Positions 1 to 11,134 of a DNA stretch of 64,000 nt are shown piece by piece; within the stretch, counting starts at the first letter, position 1; every line of letters starts with the position of its first letter. Under the pieces are notes generated by a model. That model was not told the origin of the DNA, did no database searches, and saw only the letters and a list, made by a program, of their open reading frames with translations. A program made the translations under genes and the position numbers. The DNA lies in NCBI GenBank assembly GCA_037200525.1, contig JBBCGG010000001.1:5076501-5140500 (forward strand). The letters run 5' to 3'. Source of the stretch: Methylocella sp. (GTDB taxonomy: Bacteria > Pseudomonadota > Alphaproteobacteria > Rhizobiales > Beijerinckiaceae).

Positions 1-3000
1 GAAGCTCATCCTCGCGCTCGGCCGCCATCAGCGTCAGGTCGAATTTGGCGGTCTCGCTGCCCGCCTCAACACCCTCCAACCGCAGTCCCGGCAGCCGCAA
101 CGCCTCCATCGGCGCGTTCTGCAACACCAGCATCACCTGGAACAGCGGCGCATGACTGAGATGCCGTTGCGGCTTCAGCTCCTCGACAAGCTGCTCAAAC
201 GGCACATCCTGATGCGCATAGGCCGCCAGCGCCGTGCTCCGCACCTGCATCAGCAGATCCTTGAAGCTCGGGTTGCCCGCAAGCCGCGTGCGCAGCACCA
301 GCGTGTTCACAAAGAAGCCGATCAGCCCCTCGACCTCGGGGCGCGGGCGGTTGGCGATCGACGTGCCGACGCAAATGTCGTCCTGACCCGCGTAGCGCGA
401 GAGCAGCACGTTGAACGCCGCAGCCAGCGTCATGAACAACGTCGCCTGCGCTTGCCGCGCCAGCGCGTTGAGCCCAGTCGTGGTCTGCCGCGACACCGCA
501 AAACGCAGCGTGCCGCCGTCATAGCGCTGCACCGCCGGGCGCGGCCGGTCAGTGGGCAGGGCGAGCAGCGTCGGGGCGTCCGCGAGTTGCTCCTTCCAGT
601 AGCCGAGCTGGCCTTCGAGCGCCGCCCCCTGCAGCCACTGGCGCTGCCAATGCGCGTAGTCCGCATACTGGATCAAAAGCTCCGGCAGCGGCGACGGCCG
701 CCCCTGGCTATAGGCGGCGTAAAGCGCCGCGATCTCTTTGATCAGCACCCCAATCGACCAACCATCCGACACAATATGATGCATCGTCAGCAGTGCGATG
801 TGCTCGCGGTCGCCCAACCGGATCAGCTGCGCGCGGATCAGCGGCCCATGCTCCAGATCGAACGGCGTACGGGCTTCGTCTTGCGCGCTCTGCTGCGCGC
901 GGCCCTCGGCCTCCGCCGCGGGGAGTTCGCTCAGATCCGTCAGCGGCAGCGCCAACTCCAGCGCCGCGGCGATGATTTGCGTCGGCGCGCCGTCGACCGA
1001 CGCAAAGCGCGTGCGCAGCGCCTCATGCCGCCGCACGATCTCGTTGAGCGTGCGCCTCAGCGCCTCGACGTCCAGCTTCCCGGTCAACCGCACCGCGGCC
1101 GGCATGTTGTAAAACGCGCTGCCCGCCTCAAGCTGGTTCAAAAACCACAAACGCTGCTGCGCAAACGACAGCGGCATGTCTTCGCCGCGCCCCACAGGAG
1201 CCAGCGCCGGCAACTGCAAACCTGTCCGTTCGCGCTGCTCCTGCTCGACCTGCTGCGCCAATTGCGCCACGGTCGGCGCTTCGAACAGCGCACGCAAAGG
1301 TAGCTCCACATCGAAGATGCTCTGCACTCGGGCAATCGCTTGCATCGCCAGCATCGAGTGGCCGCCATGTTCGAAGAAGTCGTCGTGGATGCCGACGCGA
1401 TCCAGCTTGAGCACCTTCGCCCAGATCTGCGCCATCGCCGTCTCAGCCGGCGTGCGCGGAGCCGCATAGCCGCCCTCGCCGCGCTGCGCGCCCGGAGCCG
1501 GCAACGCCTTGCGGTCGATCTTGCCGTTCGGCGTCAGCGGCAGCCGATCAAGCGCCACAAAATGCGACGGAACCATATAGTCGGGCAGCACGCGCAGCAG
1601 CGCGGCGCGCAGCGCGCCAGCCTCCTCCAGCCCATCCCCTTCGCCGCCATCCTCGCCGCGTTCCGTTCCCTCTCGCGCCTCGGCGGCCTCATGCGCCCGC
1701 GGCGTCACGTAAGCCACAAGCCGACGCTCGCCGGGCTCGTCCTCGCGCGCCGCCACGATCGCTTCGCCCACCCCCGGCAGAGCCGCCAGGACGGCCTCGA
1801 CCTCGCCCAGCTCGATCCGGAAACCCCGGATCTTCACCTGATCGTCCAGCCGACCCAGATAGTCCAGCTGCCCCTGCGCCGTCCATCGGGCGCGATCTCC
1901 GCTTCGATACAGCCGCTCACCGGCCGCGAACGGGTTCGGCACGAAACGCTCCGCCGTCAAATCCGGCCGATTCAGATATCCTCGGCTCAGGCCCGCTCCC
2001 CCGATATACAGCTCCCCGGACACCCCCACCGGAGTCGCCGCCATCGCCGCATCAAGCACGTACGCCCGCACGTTGTCGATCGCACGTCCCACACGCACCG
2101 CCTCCCCACCCCGGCTCCGGTAATAGGTCGAGGTCATCGTGCATTCGGTCGGCCCGTACTGGTTCACCACCTCCGCCTGGGCGCCAAGAACCTCCCGCAC
2201 CGATTCGATGACCCGTTCCGAGAGCGCCTCCCCCGACGCCAGCACCAGCCTCAGCGAACTTGCCGCCATTGCGCCCTCGCCGCCGGCGCGCGCTATGCTC
2301 GTGATCGCTTCCAGGAACGATGGCGTGATGCTGAGGATCGCCGTGATCGCATCGCGACGCAGATGCTCCAGCACCGCCTGCGCATGCTTGGCGTCGGCCC
2401 CGGTCATCACCCGAAGCCGCCCGCCCGCGCTCAGGCAGCCGAAGATATCGCGCACCGACGCATCAAAGGACAACGTCGGTATCTGCAACACCCGTTCGCC
2501 GGCTGTGACGCCGTATTGATTCACGATGAACCGAAGATAGTTCACCGCGCTCGCATGCCGCGTCATCACCCCCTTGGGGCGCCCGGTCGAGCCGGAGGTG
2601 TAGGTCACATAGGCGAGGTGCTGGCCCGACGCTTCGCTGCGCGGCGCATGCGTCGGCATCGTCGCGATCGCCCGCCCATCCGCGTCCACGCACACGCACG
2701 CTCCGACATACGCAGGCAAGGCCTCGACCAGATGCGCCTGCGTCACCAGGACACCGAGCTTTGCATCGTCGAGCATGTACGCCAGGCGCTCCGGCGGATA
2801 GCTTGGGTCCAGCGGCACATAGGCTCCGCCGGCCTTCAGAACGCCGAGCAGCCCAACCACCATCTCCAGCGAGCGTTCAACGCACAGGCCGACCAGAACC
2901 TCAGGCCCCACCCCACATTGCCGCAGGTAATGCGCAAGCTGGTTCGAGCGCGCATTCAGCTCGCCATAGGTCAGCTCGCGTCCTTCGAACGCCACCGCCA

Positions 3001-4415
3001 CCGCGTCCGGAGCCTCCGCCACCTGCGCTTCGAACAGCTCGTGCAGCGTCTGCGCCCCCTCGTAGTCCACGGCCGTCGCGTTCCACTCCGCCACGACTTG
3101 ATGGCGTTCCGCCGCGCTCAACATCGGCAGCTGCGCGATCCTCGTCTCCGGCGCTTCGACAATGCCGTCCAACAACCGCGTGAAGTGCTCCGCCATCCGC
3201 TCAATCGTCGGCGCATCGAACAGAGACGTGTTGTACGTCAACGTCGCCCGAAGCTCATCCTCGCGCTCGGCCGCCATCAGCGTCAGGTCGAATTTGGCGG
3301 TCTCGCTGCCCGCCTCAACACCCTCCAACCGCAGTCCCGGCAGCCGCAACGCCTCCATCGGCGCGTTCTGCAACACCAGCATCACCTGGAACAGCGGCGC
3401 ATGACTGAGATGCCGTTGCGGCTTCAGCTCCTCGACAAGCTGCTCAAACGGCACATCCTGATGCGCATAGGCCGCCAGCGCCGTGCTCCGCACCTGCATC
3501 AGCAGATCCTTGAAGCTCGGGTTGCCCGCAAGCCGCGTGCGCAGCACCAGCGTGTTCACAAAGAAGCCGATCAGCCCCTCGACCTCGGGGCGCGGGCGGT
3601 TGGCGATCGACGTGCCGACGCAAATGTCGTCCTGACCCGCGTAGCGCGAGAGCAGCACGTTGAACGCCGCAGCCAGCGTCATGAACAACGTCGCCTGCGC
3701 TTGCCGCGCCAGCGCGTTGAGCCCAGTCGTGGTCTGCCGCGACACCGCAAAACGCAGCGTGCCGCCGTCATAGCGCTGCACCGCCGGGCGCGGCCGGTCA
3801 GTGGGCAGGGCGAGCAGCGTCGGGGCGTCCGCGAGTTGCTCCTTCCAGTAGCCGAGCTGGCCTTCGAGCGCCGCCCCCTGCAGCCACTGGCGCTGCCAAT
3901 GCGCGTAGTCCGCATACTGGATCAAAAGCTCCGGCAGCGGCGACGGCCGCCCCTGGCTATAGGCGGCGTAAAGCGCCACGATCTCTTTGATCAGCACCCC
4001 AATCGACCAACCATCCGACACAATATGATGCATCGTCAGCAGTGCGATGTGCTCGCGGTCGCCCAACCGGATCAGCTGCGCGCGGATCAGCGGCCCATGC
4101 TCCAGATCGAACGGCGTACGGGCTTCGTCTTGCGCGCTCTGCTGCGCGCGGCCCTCGGCCTCCGCCGCGGGGAGTTCGCTCAGATCCGTCAGCGGCAGCG
4201 CCAACTCCAGCGCCGCGGCGATGATTTGCGTCGGCGCGCCGTCGACCGACGCAAAGCGCGTGCGCAGCGCCTCATGCCGCCGCACGATCTCGTTGAGCGT
4301 GCGCCTCAGCGCCTCGACGTCCAGCTTCCCGGTCAACCGCACCGCGGCCGGCATGTTGTAAAACGCGCTGCCCGCCTCAAGCTGGTTCAAAAACCACAAA
4401 CGCTGCTGCGCAAAC
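1..4415. repeat. 4.4-kb near-identical block shared by NRPS-D and NRPS-B (copy in D)
   Basis: Positions 1-4415 match 24335-28749 at a constant offset of 24334 bases, covering part of a C domain, a T domain, the DARSLSQMTK A domain and a further C domain. The match is near-perfect except for a short stretch of the carrier domain around 1310-1365. There NRPS-D has the sequence found in the other T domains, while NRPS-B differs. Confidence 0.88.
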
Positions 4416-7400
4416 GACAGCGGCATGTCTTCGCCGCGCCCCACAGGAGCCAGCGCCGGCAACTGCAAACCTGTCCGTTCGCGCTGCTCCTGCTCGACCT
4501 GCTGCGCCAATTGCGCCACGGTCGGCGCTTCGAACAGCGCACGCAAAGGCAGCTCCACATCGAAGATGCTCTGCACTCGGGCAATCGCTTGCATCGCCAG
4601 CATCGAGTGGCCGCCATGTTCGAAGAAGTCGTCGTGGATGCCGACGCGATCCAGCTTGAGCACCTCCGCCCAGATCTGCGCCATCGCCGTCTCAGCCGGC
4701 GTGCGCGGAGCCGCATAGCCTTGCGGATGCTCAACGGTACGTATCGTCGATGCGCGGATCACGCGCACAATGCGCGGGATATCGCTCAAGTCCCGCGCAA
4801 TTTCCTTGAAGATCCCGATGTCGGTCAGGACGCTCAAGTCCACAGGACGCTCACTCGATGCGAAAGACTCGTCTTCGACGGATGGCGCCGCCGCCGGGAC
4901 AAGATGTCGAGCTTGCACAGCCGCAACCGTAAAACAGGGCGCTCCTGAAGCCATTGTGCCAGGCGCCGCAATTGTTTCCAGGAAACCAAGCAAAGGGCGA
5001 TTGCGTCCGGTGGCCCGATAGGGAAACGCGACAGTTCGGCATCCTGCTTGCACAGCAAGCTCACCGAGCCTGCGCACGATTTCGTGTTCTACGCCCCGGC
5101 CAAGCACACGGCAGCTCAACAGAAATGTCCCAACCTCCAAGACTTCGTCGTTTATCTCATACGCGAGGGCGCCGACCAATCCATATGCCCCGAAGCGGTC
5201 ATGTACGCGTATCGTCCAGAAGGGTGTTCTATCGGCGGCCATGCGAATGTCGGCCGGATTGCGCGCCAAAGGATTCAAATTGAATTGGTTGGTGCGTTGC
5301 GTTAATTCAGCGACACGTTCCAGCTGGTGGTCCTGAACAACCTCCATCTCCACCTTCAATTCCAGCCTGTCCAAAAACTCCTCGAAACTCGAGGCGCTGT
5401 CGCGGACCACTTCACGCGCTTGGTTATGCCGGTATTGTTGCGTGCGTTGCAGCGAATTGCTCTTGACCGCCAAGTGATCGAATGCCCACACGTGATCCAG
5501 AAAGTGCGGGATCAACTCGGGCGCGCTCGGCAAGTGCAGAACCAAAACGCCCGGACAATGCGACTCGACTTCGGAACACTCCAATGCACTGTTGTCGACG
5601 AAAATGAAGCTATCGAGACCGAGCTGCAGTTCCTGAGCGAGCGCCTTGATATTCTCCGACTTGGGCCGCCAGTTGATACGCGACGCAATGACGTGTTCCT
5701 TTTGCAAGGGCATCTGGGGCCATGCATAGAAAACAGCCTCTACATCATCCGCATTATTCTTGCTACACAGACATAGCAGCATGCCGGCTTCTTGCTGCGC
5801 TACAATGAAGCATTGCAACGCCCGGTGTGCCTCGGTGAGGCGGATGCCAGACGGTCCAACCTCGCCGCACACTCCCTCCCACAAAGTATCGTCGCAGTCC
5901 AATACGATGACTTTGTAGGGCCTGGAGCGCAAAGCCATTACATGGCGAGCCATCAGTGTTGCTAGTCCCGCGTATTGCTCTTGGGTGTACGGGATGTGGC
6001 CAAGCCTATCCGCGTAATTGTCTTCGTAAGCGAGAACTGGATAAAGTTGTTTAAGCCGCGCCGAGGAATTCGGGTAGACCCCCACGATCGAACGCAGCTG
6101 GGCGACCAGGCGATGTTCCAAGTCCGTGATGAAGGTGCGGTATAGATCTTGTTGGTCGAGAGCGAGCGAGAGCGGGCAAAAGCAGATCACTAACGGTACA
6201 CCGGCTTGCTTTGCGAGGACGTTCGTTGCGGCGACCAATTCCTCTGCGTTGTTCTCCATAAGGCGGAACTGCTCTGTTGTGCTTATGTCTCTCCCAGCAT
6301 CGCGGATCCAATCCTCGAGCCGCAATAAGATTATGTTGACCCCATCACGATTGGTCGCGAACAGGCCTTGTGAATCGAGCAGCGTCTGGAATACTTGGTT
6401 ATAAGGAGCAAATTCGATCTCGGCGGTTAGACCGAGTTTCATTATCCAGAACAAGAGCGCGGATTCGATCGGCTCCGCTGTGAAAGTGGAGGCCACCACC
6501 AAACGCTGCTTCCTATCGCGTTTGATCGATGCTTCGGCCTGTTTCGCCAGCGCGTCAGGCAACGGCAAGCTCTGTATGGGCGTATCCGGCCTATCGAGCG
6601 CCTGTGCGAGAACTTGTGTATACGCATCCAACACAGCCGCAATCGTGGCTTGATCGAACAAATCCGTATTGTACTCGCATGTCAGGCGAAGGCCTTCATG
6701 CTTATGCTCCGCGACGAAGCGCAAATCCAGCGCGCTCGCATGGCGATTGGTTGGCAGCGCTTCCAACTTGAGCTGGTCTAGCATCAATGCGCTTCTCGGG
6801 TAATTCTGCAACAACAAGGCGACGTTGAAGATCGGATTGTGGCTGGTATCCCGTGCGGGATTGACCGCCTCGATAATCGCCTCAAACGGACAGTCCTGGT
6901 GGGAGTACGCGCCGAGCACAATCTCTCTCAAGCGCTTAAGCATGCCCGTGGCCGACTCCACGGGTTCGCATCGCATTCTCAGGGGGAGGAAATTCATAAA
7001 GCAGCCAATCAGCGGTTCGACCGCGGTCTGCATTCGTCCGGCGACAACCGTGCCGACAATGACATCCGCTGTCCTCGTCCAGCGGAAAAGGACGATCTCG
7101 AGGATCGTCAGCAACGTCATGAATAATGTCGCATGATGTTCTTCTGCCCAAATTTGAAGCCGTGCTGCATCTTGCGATGAGATCGTGATCGAGATTGCAT
7201 CACCTTGCGCGCCTTGCGCCGCCGGGCGCGGCCGGTCGGTCGGCAGGGCGAGCAGCGTCGGGGCGTCCGCGAGTTGCTCCTTCCAGTAGCCGAGCTGGCC
7301 TTCGAGCGCCGCCCCCTGCAGCCACTGGCGCTGCCAATGCGCGTAGTCCGCGTACTGGATCAAAAGCTCCGGCAGCGGCGACGGCCGCCCCTGGCTATAG

Positions 7401-10400
7401 GCGGCGTAAAGCGCCGCGATCTCTTTGATCAGCACCCCAATCGACCAACCATCCGACACAATATGATGCATCGTCAGCAGTGCGATGTGCTCGCGGTCGC
7501 CCAACCGGATCAGCTGCGCGCGGATCAGCGGCCCATGCTCCAGATCGAACGGCGTACGGGCTTCGTCTTGCGCGCTCTGCTGCGCGCGGCCCTCGGCCTC
7601 CGCCGCGGGGAGTTCGCTCAGATCCGTCAGCGGCAGCGCCAACTCCAGCGCCGCGGCGATGATTTGCGTCGGCGCGCCGTCGACCGACGCAAAGCGCGTG
7701 CGCAGCGCCTCATGCCGCCGCACGATCTCGTTGAGCGTGCGCCTCAGCGCCTCGACGTCCAGCTTCCCGGTCAACCGCACCGCGGCCGGCATGTTGTAAA
7801 ACGCGCTGCCCGCCTCAAGCTGGTTCAAAAACCACAAACGCTGCTGCGCAAACGACAGCGGCATGTCTTCGCCGCGCCCCACAGGAGCCAGCGCCGGCAA
7901 CTGCAAACCTGTCCGTTCGCGCTGCTCCTGCTCGACCCGCTGCGCCAATTGCGCCACGGTCGGCGCTTCGAACAGCACGCGAATGGGCAGCTCGACGTTG
8001 AGCTCGGAGCGGATGCGGCTGATGAGGCGGGTGGCGAGCAGGGAATGGCCGCCGCGGTCGAAGAAGCCGTCGTCGATGGAGACGCTCTCGATGTCGAGGA
8101 CTTCGGCGAAGAGGTTGGCGAGGATCTCTTCCTGCGGCGTGCGCGGCGCGCGGCCGGCAGATGAGAGGAACTCGGGCGCCGGCAGGGCGCGGCGATCGAG
8201 CTTGCCGTTCGGCGTCAGCGGCAGCGCCTCGAGGAAAACGATAGCCGCGGGAACCATATAGTCCGGCAAGGTTGCGGCCAGCGATTGGCGCAGCGCCGCC
8301 GGAGCGATCTCTCCATCGATCTCGACGCCGGCCTTGGCGACGACGTATCCGACGAGCTGCTTGTGTCCGGGTTGATCCTCGCGGGCGATGACGGCGGCCT
8401 GGGCGACTTCGGGCAGGCGGGCGAGCGCCGCCTCGATCTCGCCGGGCTCGATGCGGAAGCCGCGGATCTTGACCTGCTGGTCGGCTCGCCCCAGGAAGTC
8501 GAGGACGCCGTCGGCGCGCCACTTCGCGAGATCACCGGTTCGATACATGCGCGCGCCGGGCGGCCCGAACGGGCACGCGACGAAGCGCTCGGCGGTGAGC
8601 CCCGGCCGGTTCAGATAGCCGCGGGCGAGACCCGCGCCGGCGATGTACAGCTCGCCCGCCACGCCCACCGGAACCGGACGCAGCAAGCCGTCCAGAACAT
8701 AAACCCGCGCATTCCAGATCGGACGGCCTATCGGAACGTCGCCATCTTCGGGATCGTCCGCCCGGATCTCGTAGAGTGTGCAACCGACAACTGTCTCTGT
8801 CGGACCATACTCATTGAAGAGTCGGATCAACGGCCCACGCCGTCGCCAATCGGCGACCGTAGCGTGTTGAAGCGCCTCTCCGCCGATCACAATGGAATGG
8901 ACCGTTGCGTCCAGCGACGGCTCTGGAACCATACGGTTCAGGGCTTCGATATGTGCAGGCGTCAGCTTAAGCAGACTGTAATTTCCGCATTGAAGTAAGA
9001 TTTCGGACAGATGTGCGAGTTCCTGTCCCGGACGAAGCAGGAAAGAACTCTTGCCGGACGCGAGCGGGAGTAGAAGGCTGGTTATCGTGGCATCGAATGC
9101 TAGAGGGGTTGCGACCGCTGCGCCCACTCCGAGATCCAAGGGATATGTCTCTATCGCCCAACGCGCGTAATTGAAGAGGCCCCCCTGTCCGACGACGACG
9201 CCCTTGGGTGTTCCGGTTGATCCTGAGGTGTAGATGACATAGGCGGGATTTTGCGGCGCAAGGGGTTTGGTGCGGCCGGCGTCGGTTGGGTTGGTTTGCG
9301 GGGCGTTTTCCAAGGCCGCGACGATCTCGGGGTCATCGAGCAGGATGTGGGGATTATCATCGCCGAGCAGCTGGGCGGGGATATCGCTGATGGCGATGAC
9401 GGCGCTTGGCCGTGCGTCGGCGAGCATGAAGCGCAACCGCTCGGCGGGGTAGTCGGGATCGAGCGGCAGATAGGCGGCGCCGGCCTTGAGGATGCCAAGC
9501 AGCGCGATGACCATCTCGAGCGAGCGCGGCAGGCAAAGCGCGACGATGGCCTCGGGCCCGATGCCGAGCCCGATCAGGTGATGGGCGAGCTGATTGGCTT
9601 TGGCGTTGAGTGCGGCGTAGGAGAGCTCGGCGTCTTCGAAGACGAGGGCGATGGCGTCGGGCGTGCGCTCGGCCTGCGCCTCGAACAGCTGCGGCAGCGT
9701 GGCTTCGGGCAGCGGATGGGCGGTGTCATTCCAATCGACGAGGATCTGGCGGCGCTCATCGGGGGTGAGCAGGTCGATGTCGCCGATGCGCTGCGCCGGA
9801 TCGGCGGCGATCGCCTCCAAAACGCGGGTGAGGCGCGACGCCAGGATCTCGATGCTGGCGCGGTCATAGAGGTCCGTTGCGTATTCGATGGCGCCGGCGA
9901 GGCCGGCCGGCTGACCCTTTGCGTCGGCTGTCTCAGTCAGGCTCAGCAGGAGGTCGAACTTGGCCGTGCCAGTACCGACAGGCTCTTGGCGCAGCTCGAG
10001 GCCCGGCAGGTCGAGGGTGGCGGCCTCGGTGTTCTGCAGGACGAGCATGACCTGGACCAGCGGGGCATGGTTCTGGGCGCGGGCGGGGTTGAGGATCTCA
10101 ACGAGGCGCTCGAACGGCAGGTCCTGGTTGGCGTAGGCGGAAAGGCTCTGCTCGCGCACGCGGGCGAGCAGGTCCTGGACGCTGGGATCGCCAGAGAGGT
10201 TTGTGCGCAGGACCAGGGTGTTGACGAAGAAGCCGACGAGGTCGTTGAGGGCGCTGTCGGTGCGGCTGGCGATGGGCGAGCCGATGGCGATGTCGTCGCC
10301 GGCTCCGAGCTTGCCGAGCAGGATGGCGAGGCCGGCCTGCAGCAGCATGAACAGGCTGGTCCCGGAGCTGCGGACGAGCGCGCGGAGCTTGGCGTGCAGC

Positions 10401-11134
10401 GCCGGCGCGATCTGGATCGGCAGCTGGTCGCCGCGATAGGAGGAGATGGCCGGGCGCGGCCGGTCGGTGGGCAGGGCGATGCACTCGGGCAGGCCGGCGA
10501 GGGCCTGGCGCCAATAGGCACCCTGCTGGGCGATCAGGCTGCCCGGCTGGCTCTCCTCGCCGAGCAGCTCGCGCTGCCACAGCGCATAGTCGGCGTATTG
10601 TACGGGCAAGGGCGCAAAGGCCGGCGCTTGACCCTTCAGGCGAGCGGCGTAGGCCTGCGCCAGATCACGGGCGAGGGGGGCCAGCGAGGCGCCGTCGGCG
10701 GCGATGTGATGCACGAGAACGAGCAGGACATGGCTGTCCTCGGCGAGGCGGAACAGCGTGGCGCGGATCGGCATCTCGCGGTCGAGCCGGAAGGCGTAGG
10801 TTGCGGCCTGCCGCAGCAGATCCGGCAGCGTCGCCTCGTTGACGTCCTGTCGATCGAGCGTCAGGCATGCGCGCGGATCGTCCGTTGCCAGCACGAGCTG
10901 CTGGGGCGCATCGTCGATCTCGGGAAAGAGCGTGCGCAGGATCTCGTGGCGGACGACGAGATCCCTGAGCGCCGCCTCGAGCGCTGCGCCGTCGAGCGCG
11001 CCCTCGAGGTGCAGCCGCACCGGGATGTTGTAGGTGGAGCTCGGCCCCTCCAGCCGGTAGAGGAACCACAGCCGCTGCTGGGCGAAAGAAAGAGGTACTA
11101 TTTCCGCGCTTTCTTGATTGGCTGCGTCGTTCAT
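1..11134 (-). CDS. NRPS-D: nonribosomal peptide synthetase with Asn-like, FkbH and unassigned modules (3' end outside window)
   Basis: This is the last NRPS gene of the operon in this window. It starts at 11134, where its ATG overlaps the TGA of NRPS-C, with GGAG eight bases upstream. It stays open to the left edge (about 3711 codons). Frame continuity was checked at nine points along the gene. Domain order by residue: C (13-440, HHIAADG), A (440-980), T (about 995-1065), C (1080-1510), FkbH-like (1538-2100), T (2145-2215), C (2230-2660), A (2680-3215), T (3228-3298), then a C domain from about 3315 cut by the edge. My reading of the first A-domain code is DATKVGEVGK, close to known Asn codes. 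The second reads DARSLSQMTK, which I cannot assign. Unlike NRPS-B and NRPS-C it has no N-terminal TubC docking domain. The terminal modules and release domain lie outside the window. Confidence 0.95.
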   Translation of the reverse strand, partial: MNDAANQESAEIVPLSFAQQRLWFLYRLEGPSSTYNIPVRLHLEGALDGAALEAALRDLVVRHEILRTLFPEIDDAPQQLVLATDDPRACLTLDRQDVNEATLPDLLRQAATYAFRLDREMPIRATLFRLAEDSHVLLVLVHHIAADGASLAPLARDLAQAYAARLKGQAPAFAPLPVQYADYALWQRELLGEESQPGSLIAQQGAYWRQALAGLPECIALPTDRPRPAISSYRGDQLPIQIAPALHAKLRALVRSSGTSLFMLLQAGLAILLGKLGAGDDIAIGSPIASRTDSALNDLVGFFVNTLVLRTNLSGDPSVQDLLARVREQSLSAYANQDLPFERLVEILNPARAQNHAPLVQVMLVLQNTEAATLDLPGLELRQEPVGTGTAKFDLLLSLTETADAKGQPAGLAGAIEYATDLYDRASIEILASRLTRVLEAIAADPAQRIGDIDLLTPDERRQILVDWNDTAHPLPEATLPQLFEAQAERTPDAIALVFEDAELSYAALNAKANQLAHHLIGLGIGPEAIVALCLPRSLEMVIALLGILKAGAAYLPLDPDYPAERLRFMLADARPSAVIAISDIPAQLLGDDNPHILLDDPEIVAALENAPQTNPTDAGRTKPLAPQNPAYVIYTSGSTGTPKGVVVGQGGLFNYARWAIETYPLDLGVGAAVATPLAFDATITSLLLPLASGKSSFLLRPGQELAHLSEILLQCGNYSLLKLTPAHIEALNRMVPEPSLDATVHSIVIGGEALQHATVADWRRRGPLIRLFNEYGPTETVVGCTLYEIRADDPEDGDVPIGRPIWNARVYVLDGLLRPVPVGVAGELYIAGAGLARGYLNRPGLTAERFVACPFGPPGARMYRTGDLAKWRADGVLDFLGRADQQVKIRGFRIEPGEIEAALARLPEVAQAAVIAREDQPGHKQLVGYVVAKAGVEIDGEIAPAALRQSLAATLPDYMVPAAIVFLEALPLTPNGKLDRRALPAPEFLSSAGRAPRTPQEEILANLFAEVLDIESVSIDDGFFDRGGHSLLATRLISRIRSELNVELPIRVLFEAPTVAQLAQRVEQEQRERTGLQLPALAPVGRGEDMPLSFAQQRLWFLNQLEAGSAFYNMPAAVRLTGKLDVEALRRTLNEIVRRHEALRTRFASVDGAPTQIIAAALELALPLTDLSELPAAEAEGRAQQSAQDEARTPFDLEHGPLIRAQLIRLGDREHIALLTMHHIVSDGWSIGVLIKEIAALYAAYSQGRPSPLPELLIQYADYAHWQRQWLQGAALEGQLGYWKEQLADAPTLLALPTDRPRPAAQGAQGDAISITISSQDAARLQIWAEEHHATLFMTLLTILEIVLFRWTRTADVIVGTVVAGRMQTAVEPLIGCFMNFLPLRMRCEPVESATGMLKRLREIVLGAYSHQDCPFEAIIEAVNPARDTSHNPIFNVALLLQNYPRSALMLDQLKLEALPTNRHASALDLRFVAEHKHEGLRLTCEYNTDLFDQATIAAVLDAYTQVLAQALDRPDTPIQSLPLPDALAKQAEASIKRDRKQRLVVASTFTAEPIESALLFWIMKLGLTAEIEFAPYNQVFQTLLDSQGLFATNRDGVNIILLRLEDWIRDAGRDISTTEQFRLMENNAEELVAATNVLAKQAGVPLVICFCPLSLALDQQDLYRTFITDLEHRLVAQLRSIVGVYPNSSARLKQLYPVLAYEDNYADRLGHIPYTQEQYAGLATLMARHVMALRSRPYKVIVLDCDDTLWEGVCGEVGPSGIRLTEAHRALQCFIVAQQEAGMLLCLCSKNNADDVEAVFYAWPQMPLQKEHVIASRINWRPKSENIKALAQELQLGLDSFIFVDNSALECSEVESHCPGVLVLHLPSAPELIPHFLDHVWAFDHLAVKSNSLQRTQQYRHNQAREVVRDSASSFEEFLDRLELKVEMEVVQDHQLERVAELTQRTNQFNLNPLARNPADIRMAADRTPFWTIRVHDRFGAYGLVGALAYEINDEVLEVGTFLLSCRVLGRGVEHEIVRRLGELAVQAGCRTVAFPYRATGRNRPLLGFLETIAAPGTMASGAPCFTVAAVQARHLVPAAAPSVEDESFASSERPVDLSVLTDIGIFKEIARDLSDIPRIVRVIRASTIRTVEHPQGYAAPRTPAETAMAQIWAEVLKLDRVGIHDDFFEHGGHSMLAMQAIARVQSIFDVELPLRALFEAPTVAQLAQQVEQEQRERTGLQLPALAPVGRGEDMPLSFAQQRLWFLNQLEAGSAFYNMPAAVRLTGKLDVEALRRTLNEIVRRHEALRTRFASVDGAPTQIIAAALELALPLTDLSELPAAEAEGRAQQSAQDEARTPFDLEHGPLIRAQLIRLGDREHIALLTMHHIVSDGWSIGVLIKEIVALYAAYSQGRPSPLPELLIQYADYAHWQRQWLQGAALEGQLGYWKEQLADAPTLLALPTDRPRPAVQRYDGGTLRFAVSRQTTTGLNALARQAQATLFMTLAAAFNVLLSRYAGQDDICVGTSIANRPRPEVEGLIGFFVNTLVLRTRLAGNPSFKDLLMQVRSTALAAYAHQDVPFEQLVEELKPQRHLSHAPLFQVMLVLQNAPMEALRLPGLRLEGVEAGSETAKFDLTLMAAEREDELRATLTYNTSLFDAPTIERMAEHFTRLLDGIVEAPETRIAQLPMLSAAERHQVVAEWNATAVDYEGAQTLHELFEAQVAEAPDAVAVAFEGRELTYGELNARSNQLAHYLRQCGVGPEVLVGLCVERSLEMVVGLLGVLKAGGAYVPLDPSYPPERLAYMLDDAKLGVLVTQAHLVEALPAYVGACVCVDADGRAIATMPTHAPRSEASGQHLAYVTYTSGSTGRPKGVMTRHASAVNYLRFIVNQYGVTAGERVLQIPTLSFDASVRDIFGCLSAGGRLRVMTGADAKHAQAVLEHLRRDAITAILSITPSFLEAITSIARAGGEGAMAASSLRLVLASGEALSERVIESVREVLGAQAEVVNQYGPTECTMTSTYYRSRGGEAVRVGRAIDNVRAYVLDAAMAATPVGVSGELYIGGAGLSRGYLNRPDLTAERFVPNPFAAGERLYRSGDRARWTAQGQLDYLGRLDDQVKIRGFRIELGEVEAVLAALPGVGEAIVAAREDEPGERRLVAYVTPRAHEAAEAREGTERGEDGGEGDGLEEAGALRAALLRVLPDYMVPSHFVALDRLPLTPNGKIDRKALPAPGAQRGEGGYAAPRTPAETAMAQIWAKVLKLDRVGIHDDFFEHGGHSMLAMQAIARVQSIFDVELPLRALFEAPTVAQLAQQVEQEQRERTGLQLPALAPVGRGEDMPLSFAQQRLWFLNQLEAGSAFYNMPAAVRLTGKLDVEALRRTLNEIVRRHEALRTRFASVDGAPTQIIAAALELALPLTDLSELPAAEAEGRAQQSAQDEARTPFDLEHGPLIRAQLIRLGDREHIALLTMHHIVSDGWSIGVLIKEIAALYAAYSQGRPSPLPELLIQYADYAHWQRQWLQGAALEGQLGYWKEQLADAPTLLALPTDRPRPAVQRYDGGTLRFAVSRQTTTGLNALARQAQATLFMTLAAAFNVLLSRYAGQDDICVGTSIANRPRPEVEGLIGFFVNTLVLRTRLAGNPSFKDLLMQVRSTALAAYAHQDVPFEQLVEELKPQRHLSHAPLFQVMLVLQNAPMEALRLPGLRLEGVEAGSETAKFDLTLMAAEREDEL
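4830..6520 (-). other. FkbH-like (HAD-IIIC) domain within NRPS-D, in a C-FkbH-T module
   Basis: This domain sits between a condensation and a carrier domain where an adenylation domain would normally be. It opens with [10 protein letters not shown], the usual start of the FkbH N-terminal region. The HAD nucleophile motif is [13 protein letters not shown] (5911 downwards), which keeps DxDxT, followed by [10 protein letters not shown]. The C-terminal part (about 5450-5020) resembles the acetyltransferase-like tail of FkbH proteins. Characterised FkbH proteins dephosphorylate 1,3-bisphosphoglycerate and load D-glyceryl onto a carrier. A glycerate-derived unit is therefore inferred here, with its hydroxyl a possible ester-forming nucleophile for the preceding C domain. 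Base composition is visibly lower in GC than the flanking NRPS repeats. Confidence 0.88.
6600..7890 (-). other. Chimeric condensation domain preceding FkbH in NRPS-D
   Basis: The N-terminal part (about 7210-7890) is essentially the same DNA as the C domains at 500-1190, 3780-4440 and 18170-18790. Below about 7210, right after the LPTDRPRPA segment, the sequence changes abruptly to a different C-domain type. It continues with GDAISITIS and MNFLPLRM and leads directly into the FkbH domain. The active-site HHIVSDG lies in the shared half. This looks like a recombination joint inside a catalytic domain. Confidence 0.8.

Noticed and set aside
11131-11134. Possible end of the assembly line after NRPS-C
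   Set aside because: NRPS-C has no thioesterase or reductase domain, and NRPS-D begins at the overlapping ATG and stays in frame to the window edge.
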